A program made the position numbers and the translations under genes. Under the pieces are notes generated by a model. That model was not told the DNA's origin and did not search any database. It saw only the letters and a program-made list of their open reading frames with translations. Of a stretch of DNA of 17,973 nt, positions 15,188 through 17,973 are shown piece by piece. Every line of letters begins with the position of its first letter. Position 1 is the stretch's first letter. Source of the DNA: Candidatus Nanopelagicales bacterium (GTDB taxonomy: Bacteria; Actinomycetota; Actinomycetes; S36-B12); the NCBI GenBank assembly GCA_030836325.1, contig JAURQC010000120.1, positions 1-17,973 of the forward strand, written 5' to 3'.

Positions 15188-17029
15188 GTGGAGACCACCC
15201 GCTTGACCATGGCCCAAGCTCTGGTGCGCTGGCTAACTGCCCAAAAGACCGAGATCGACGGCCAAGTAGTCCCCCTGTTCCCCGGTGCCTTCGGCATCTT
15301 CGGCCACGGCAACGTGACGTCGCTGGCGGAAGCCCTCGCAGAGGTTAAGGACGATTTCCCGACCTGGCGGGGTCACAACGAGCAGTCCATGGCTTTGTCA
15401 GCCATCGCCTACGCCAAGGCGATGCGCCGCAAGCAGATCATGGTCGCGACCTCCTCTGTGGGCCCGGGCAGCACCAACATGGTCACCGCCGCGGGTGTGG
15501 CCATCACGAACCGTCTTCCGGTACTGCTGCTCAGTGGCGACACCTTCGCCCACCGGATCGTCGACCCGGTGCTCCAGCAGGTCGAGCAGTTCGGTGACCC
15601 GACGATCACTGCGGCGGACACGTTCAAGCCGATCACTCGATTCTGGGATCGCATCATGAAGCCCGAGCAGTTGATGAAGTCGCTGCCGCAGGCACTCGCG
15701 GTGATGCTCGATCCCGCCGACTGTGGGCCGGCCTTCATCGCGCTTCCCCAGGACGTCCAGGCCGAGGCCTACGACTATCCCGTCAAGTTCTTCGAGGAGA
15801 AAGTCCACTACATCCGCCGCCCGCAGGCCGATCCGCGTGAGATCAGCGCCGCTGCTTCAGTGATCGCCTCGGCCAAGAAGCCGATCGTCATCTCCGGTGG
15901 TGGCGTCTTGTACTCCGGAGCCGCCGAGACCCTCAGCGCGATCGCTGCCAAGCGGAACATCCCGATCGTTGAGACCTTCGCCGGCAAGGGTGCGTTCGCG
16001 GATTCGGATCCCAACTACGCCGGTTCCTTGGGAATCGCCGGCGATGCCTGCTCCAACGCGATCGCCGAGGACGCCGACGTCGTCATCGCTGTGGGCACCA
16101 AACTCCAGGACTTCACCACCGGATCATGGGCACTGTTCAAGGATCCGAACGTCAAGATCGTCACCATCAACGCCGCCCGATGGGATGCCACCAAGCAGCA
16201 GGCAACCTCCGTTGTCGCAGACGCTGACATCTCGCTGCAGCAGATCGACACAGAGCTCGGTGACTACGCCGCGCCCTCGGATTGGCTGGAGCGCGCTCGC
16301 TCGGAAAAGGCCGCATGGAACGCACACCTTGACGAGTTCGGTCGTGCTGTCAGCGATCCGCCCGCCTACAACCAGGTGATCCAGCGCTTCCACCAGGTAT
16401 GCGACGACTCCGATTACATCCTGTCTGCCGCCGGCGGCCTTCCCGGTGAGCTCTTCGCCGGGTGGCGGACTAAGGAACCCAACACCTTCGACTGTGAGTT
16501 TGGCTACTCCTGCATGGGCTACGAGATCGCTGGTGCCGTGGGCGCAAAGATGGCGCTCCCCGATCGCGACGTCGTCTCCTGGGTCGGTGACGGCTCCTAC
16601 CTGATGATGAACAGCGACATTTACGCCAGCGTTCTCACCGGCAACAAGGTCATCTTCATCGTGTGCGACAACGAGGGCTTTGCCGTCATCAACCGCCTGC
16701 AGGTCAACCAGGGCGGCGAGGAGTTCAACAACCTGCTGCGCACTACGAAGCACACCGATCTGCAGCGCGTGGACTTTGTTGCCCATGCCGCGTCGATGGG
16801 TGCCAATGCGGAGAAGGTCGAGTCGCTCGATGACATCCCTGCGGCCTATGCGCGAGCCAAGGCCTCGGACAAGACTTACGTGTTGGTTATCGACGTCGCC
16901 CAGTACGAATGGGTCGGCGGCGGAACCTGGTGGGAGGTTGGCGTGCCGGAGGTGAGCAACCGGGCTGAGGTTCGTGCGGCTCGCGCGGTTTACGACGCCG
17001 AGTCCAAGCACCAGCGCCCCGGGGTCTAG
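15188..17029 (+). CDS. iolD: 3D-(3,5/4)-trihydroxycyclohexane-1,2-dione acylhydrolase
   Basis: Thiamine-diphosphate-dependent C-C hydrolase of inositol catabolism, 613 residues, full length. It opens the ring dione made by IolE to give 5-deoxy-glucuronate. Seen: the N-terminal Pyr domain with GAFGIFGHGNVTSLAEAL from 33 and the activating Glu E65 in RGHNEQSMALSAIAYAKA. The middle domain has PIVISGGGVLYSG. The cofactor motif in the C-terminal PP domain is GDGSYLMMNSDIYASVLTGN near 466, followed by CDNEGFAVINRLQ. GTG 15188 is chosen because a perfect AGGAGG lies five bases before it. It is divergent from iolE and two bases before the next SDR gene. iolB, iolC and iolJ are not in the window. This is one of the most secure calls here. 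Confidence 0.94.
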   Translation: METTRLTMAQALVRWLTAQKTEIDGQVVPLFPGAFGIFGHGNVTSLAEALAEVKDDFPTWRGHNEQSMALSAIAYAKAMRRKQIMVATSSVGPGSTNMVTAAGVAITNRLPVLLLSGDTFAHRIVDPVLQQVEQFGDPTITAADTFKPITRFWDRIMKPEQLMKSLPQALAVMLDPADCGPAFIALPQDVQAEAYDYPVKFFEEKVHYIRRPQADPREISAAASVIASAKKPIVISGGGVLYSGAAETLSAIAAKRNIPIVETFAGKGAFADSDPNYAGSLGIAGDACSNAIAEDADVVIAVGTKLQDFTTGSWALFKDPNVKIVTINAARWDATKQQATSVVADADISLQQIDTELGDYAAPSDWLERARSEKAAWNAHLDEFGRAVSDPPAYNQVIQRFHQVCDDSDYILSAAGGLPGELFAGWRTKEPNTFDCEFGYSCMGYEIAGAVGAKMALPDRDVVSWVGDGSYLMMNSDIYASVLTGNKVIFIVCDNEGFAVINRLQVNQGGEEFNNLLRTTKHTDLQRVDFVAHAASMGANAEKVESLDDIPAAYARAKASDKTYVLVIDVAQYEWVGGGTWWEVGVPEVSNRAEVRAARAVYDAESKHQRPGV

Positions 17030-17031
17030 TC

Positions 17032-17832
17032 ATGGCGCTGTATCCAGAGTTCGAAGGCAAGGTGCTGGTTGCGACTGGCGGGGCGTCGCTGATCACTGAG
17101 GCACTCGCTCTTCAGTTCGTTGCCAATGGCGGAAAGGTCGTGCTCGGCGACCTGAACACTGAGCATGCTGACGAACTGCTGGCCGACCTCGGAAATGCTG
17201 GGCGGTTCGTGGCAACGGACGTCACGTCCGATGCCGACCTTGACGCGCTCTTGAAGACCGCCGTCGATGAGTTCGGCGGCGTCGACTTCGCCGTCAGCGC
17301 CCACACCACCTTTGCGTGCGGCTACCTCGACACAACACGCGACCAATGGCTGAATTCGTTGAACGTCAACGTTGCCAGTGCCGCGATGTTCATCGAAAAG
17401 GCCGTGCCGTTGATGCAAGAGCGTGGACGAGGTGCGGCCGTGTTGGTGACGTCGGTCTCGGGGAAGGCGTCGCAGCCAAACCGAATCGTTTACCCGGTTA
17501 CGAAGGCAGCTCTCCTAGGCCTGAGCCGCAATATGGCGCAGGCGTTGGCTCCGCTGGGAATCCGGCTCAACAGCGTGTCCCCTGGATGGACCTGGAGCCG
17601 AAACATCGAGAATCGCTACGGCACCCGCGAGCACGCGGACAACTTCGCCGGCGAGTTCCACGCGATCCGTCGGATGGCAGAACCCGAGGAGATTGCCGAC
17701 GCCATCTGCTACCTCTGCTCTGACGGCGCAACCTTCGTGACCGGCAGCGACTTCGCCGTCGATGGTGGCTACAGCGCCATGGGCCCCGAGGCACTAGGTC
17801 AGCCGTACGAGAAGTTCCCGGTCGTCAATTAG
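17032..17832 (+). CDS. SDR-family oxidoreductase with atypical nucleotide-binding motifs
   Basis: Short-chain dehydrogenase fold, 266 residues, starting two bases after the iolD stop, so almost certainly co-transcribed with it. The catalytic pair is Y154 and K158 (YPVTK), with Ser in SVSG at 141-144 and the helper Asn in NVNVAS at 111-113. The C-terminal FVTGSDFAVDGGYSAMG segment is typical of classical SDRs. Two cofactor motifs are unusual. TGxxxGxG is replaced by TGGASLIT (15-22), losing the later glycine, and the NNAG motif is replaced by SAHT (89-92). The protein is otherwise intact. D40 after the second strand (VVLGDL) suggests NAD. It could oxidise an inositol or downstream intermediate, but the substrate is unknown. 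Confidence 0.88.
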   Translation: MALYPEFEGKVLVATGGASLITEALALQFVANGGKVVLGDLNTEHADELLADLGNAGRFVATDVTSDADLDALLKTAVDEFGGVDFAVSAHTTFACGYLDTTRDQWLNSLNVNVASAAMFIEKAVPLMQERGRGAAVLVTSVSGKASQPNRIVYPVTKAALLGLSRNMAQALAPLGIRLNSVSPGWTWSRNIENRYGTREHADNFAGEFHAIRRMAEPEEIADAICYLCSDGATFVTGSDFAVDGGYSAMGPEALGQPYEKFPVVN

Positions 17833-17853
17833 TAACTCGGGTCGGCGCGGCAG

Positions 17854-17949
17854 TGCATGTTCGCGCTGTCAGGCTGCATGTTCGCGCTGTGTCCGTGCAT
17901 GTTCGCGCTGTCAGGCTGCATGTTCGCGCTGTCAGGCTGCATGTTCGCG
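17854..17949 (-). repeat. 21-bp periodic repeat array, five units of CGCGAACATGCA (inverted)
   Basis: Five units of TGCATGTTCGCG on the plus strand at 17854, 17875, 17896, 17917 and 17938, each 12 bases with exactly 9-base spacers, a 21-base period. All five cores are identical, and three of four spacers are identical (CTGTCAGGC). On the minus strand the core is CGCGAACATGCA, the same as the array at 11330-11404 except for position 8 (A here, T/G there). It begins 22 bases after the last SDR stop. It could continue outside the window only if it changed sequence, since the next 21-bp slot no longer matches. Confidence 0.95.
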
Positions 17950-17973
17950 GGTTTAGAGGTCGACGGCGAAGTA

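Noticed and set aside
11330..17949. Could the repeat arrays be CRISPR?
   Set aside because: Core units are 12 bases with 9-base spacers that are themselves repeated. CRISPR repeats and spacers are each about 25-40 bases and the spacers are unique. No cas gene is present.
17953..17973. Possible end of a minus-strand gene (YFAVDL then a stop)
   Set aside because: Only six codons are in the window, too few to support a gene call; mentioned only as a test for the array's position.

Overview
The window is GC-rich, densely coded bacterial DNA that reads as a high-GC actinobacterium. The sdhCDAB operon has the actinobacterial layout (cytochrome-b-type SdhC, short SdhD, then SdhA, SdhB). GTG starts are common, and many junctions are ATGA or TGATG overlaps. 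The exact lineage cannot be named from sequence alone. There are 17 protein-coding genes: 16 complete, and one running off the left edge. I see no tRNA, rRNA, CRISPR or transposase. No gene-free stretch exceeds 300 bases.

Left block (1-5941, all minus strand, read right to left): an eight-gene, tightly packed run. It starts with E1-alpha and E1-beta of a 2-oxoacid/acetoin-type dehydrogenase and a 77-residue protein that is only a lipoyl domain. Next come cytidine deaminase, a methylthioinosine-phosphorylase-like enzyme and an MTA/S-adenosylhomocysteine-type deaminase. It ends with a DUF985 cupin and an SDR dehydrogenase that is cut by the window edge. The deaminase and phosphorylase fit a route in which methylthioadenosine (or 5'-deoxyadenosine) is first deaminated and then phosphorolysed to hypoxanthine.

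Middle block (6208-11315): a methylmalonyl-CoA mutase large subunit on the minus strand, without its B12-binding partner, is divergent from sdhCDAB on the plus strand. Methylmalonyl-CoA mutase yields succinyl-CoA, which enters the TCA cycle one step before succinate dehydrogenase, so the two are metabolically adjacent.

Right block (11406-17832): an inositol/sugar-acid cluster. A D-2-hydroxyacid dehydrogenase (minus) is divergent from an HpaI-type aldolase (plus). An SMP-30-type lactonase and iolE (minus, overlapping) are divergent from iolD and an atypical SDR (plus). A near-perfect 16-bp palindrome between iolE and iolD is a good operator candidate.

The most unusual non-coding signal is a pair of short arrays, at 11330-11404 and 17854-17949. 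Both are built from the 12-bp core CGCGAACNTGCA repeated at exactly 21 bp (two helical turns). They lie in opposite orientations just downstream of the stop codons of sdhB and the last SDR gene. Other points worth a second look are the lipoyl-only 'E2', the deaminase/phosphorylase pair in an operon with E1 genes, and the mixed inositol/lactonase/aldolase cluster.
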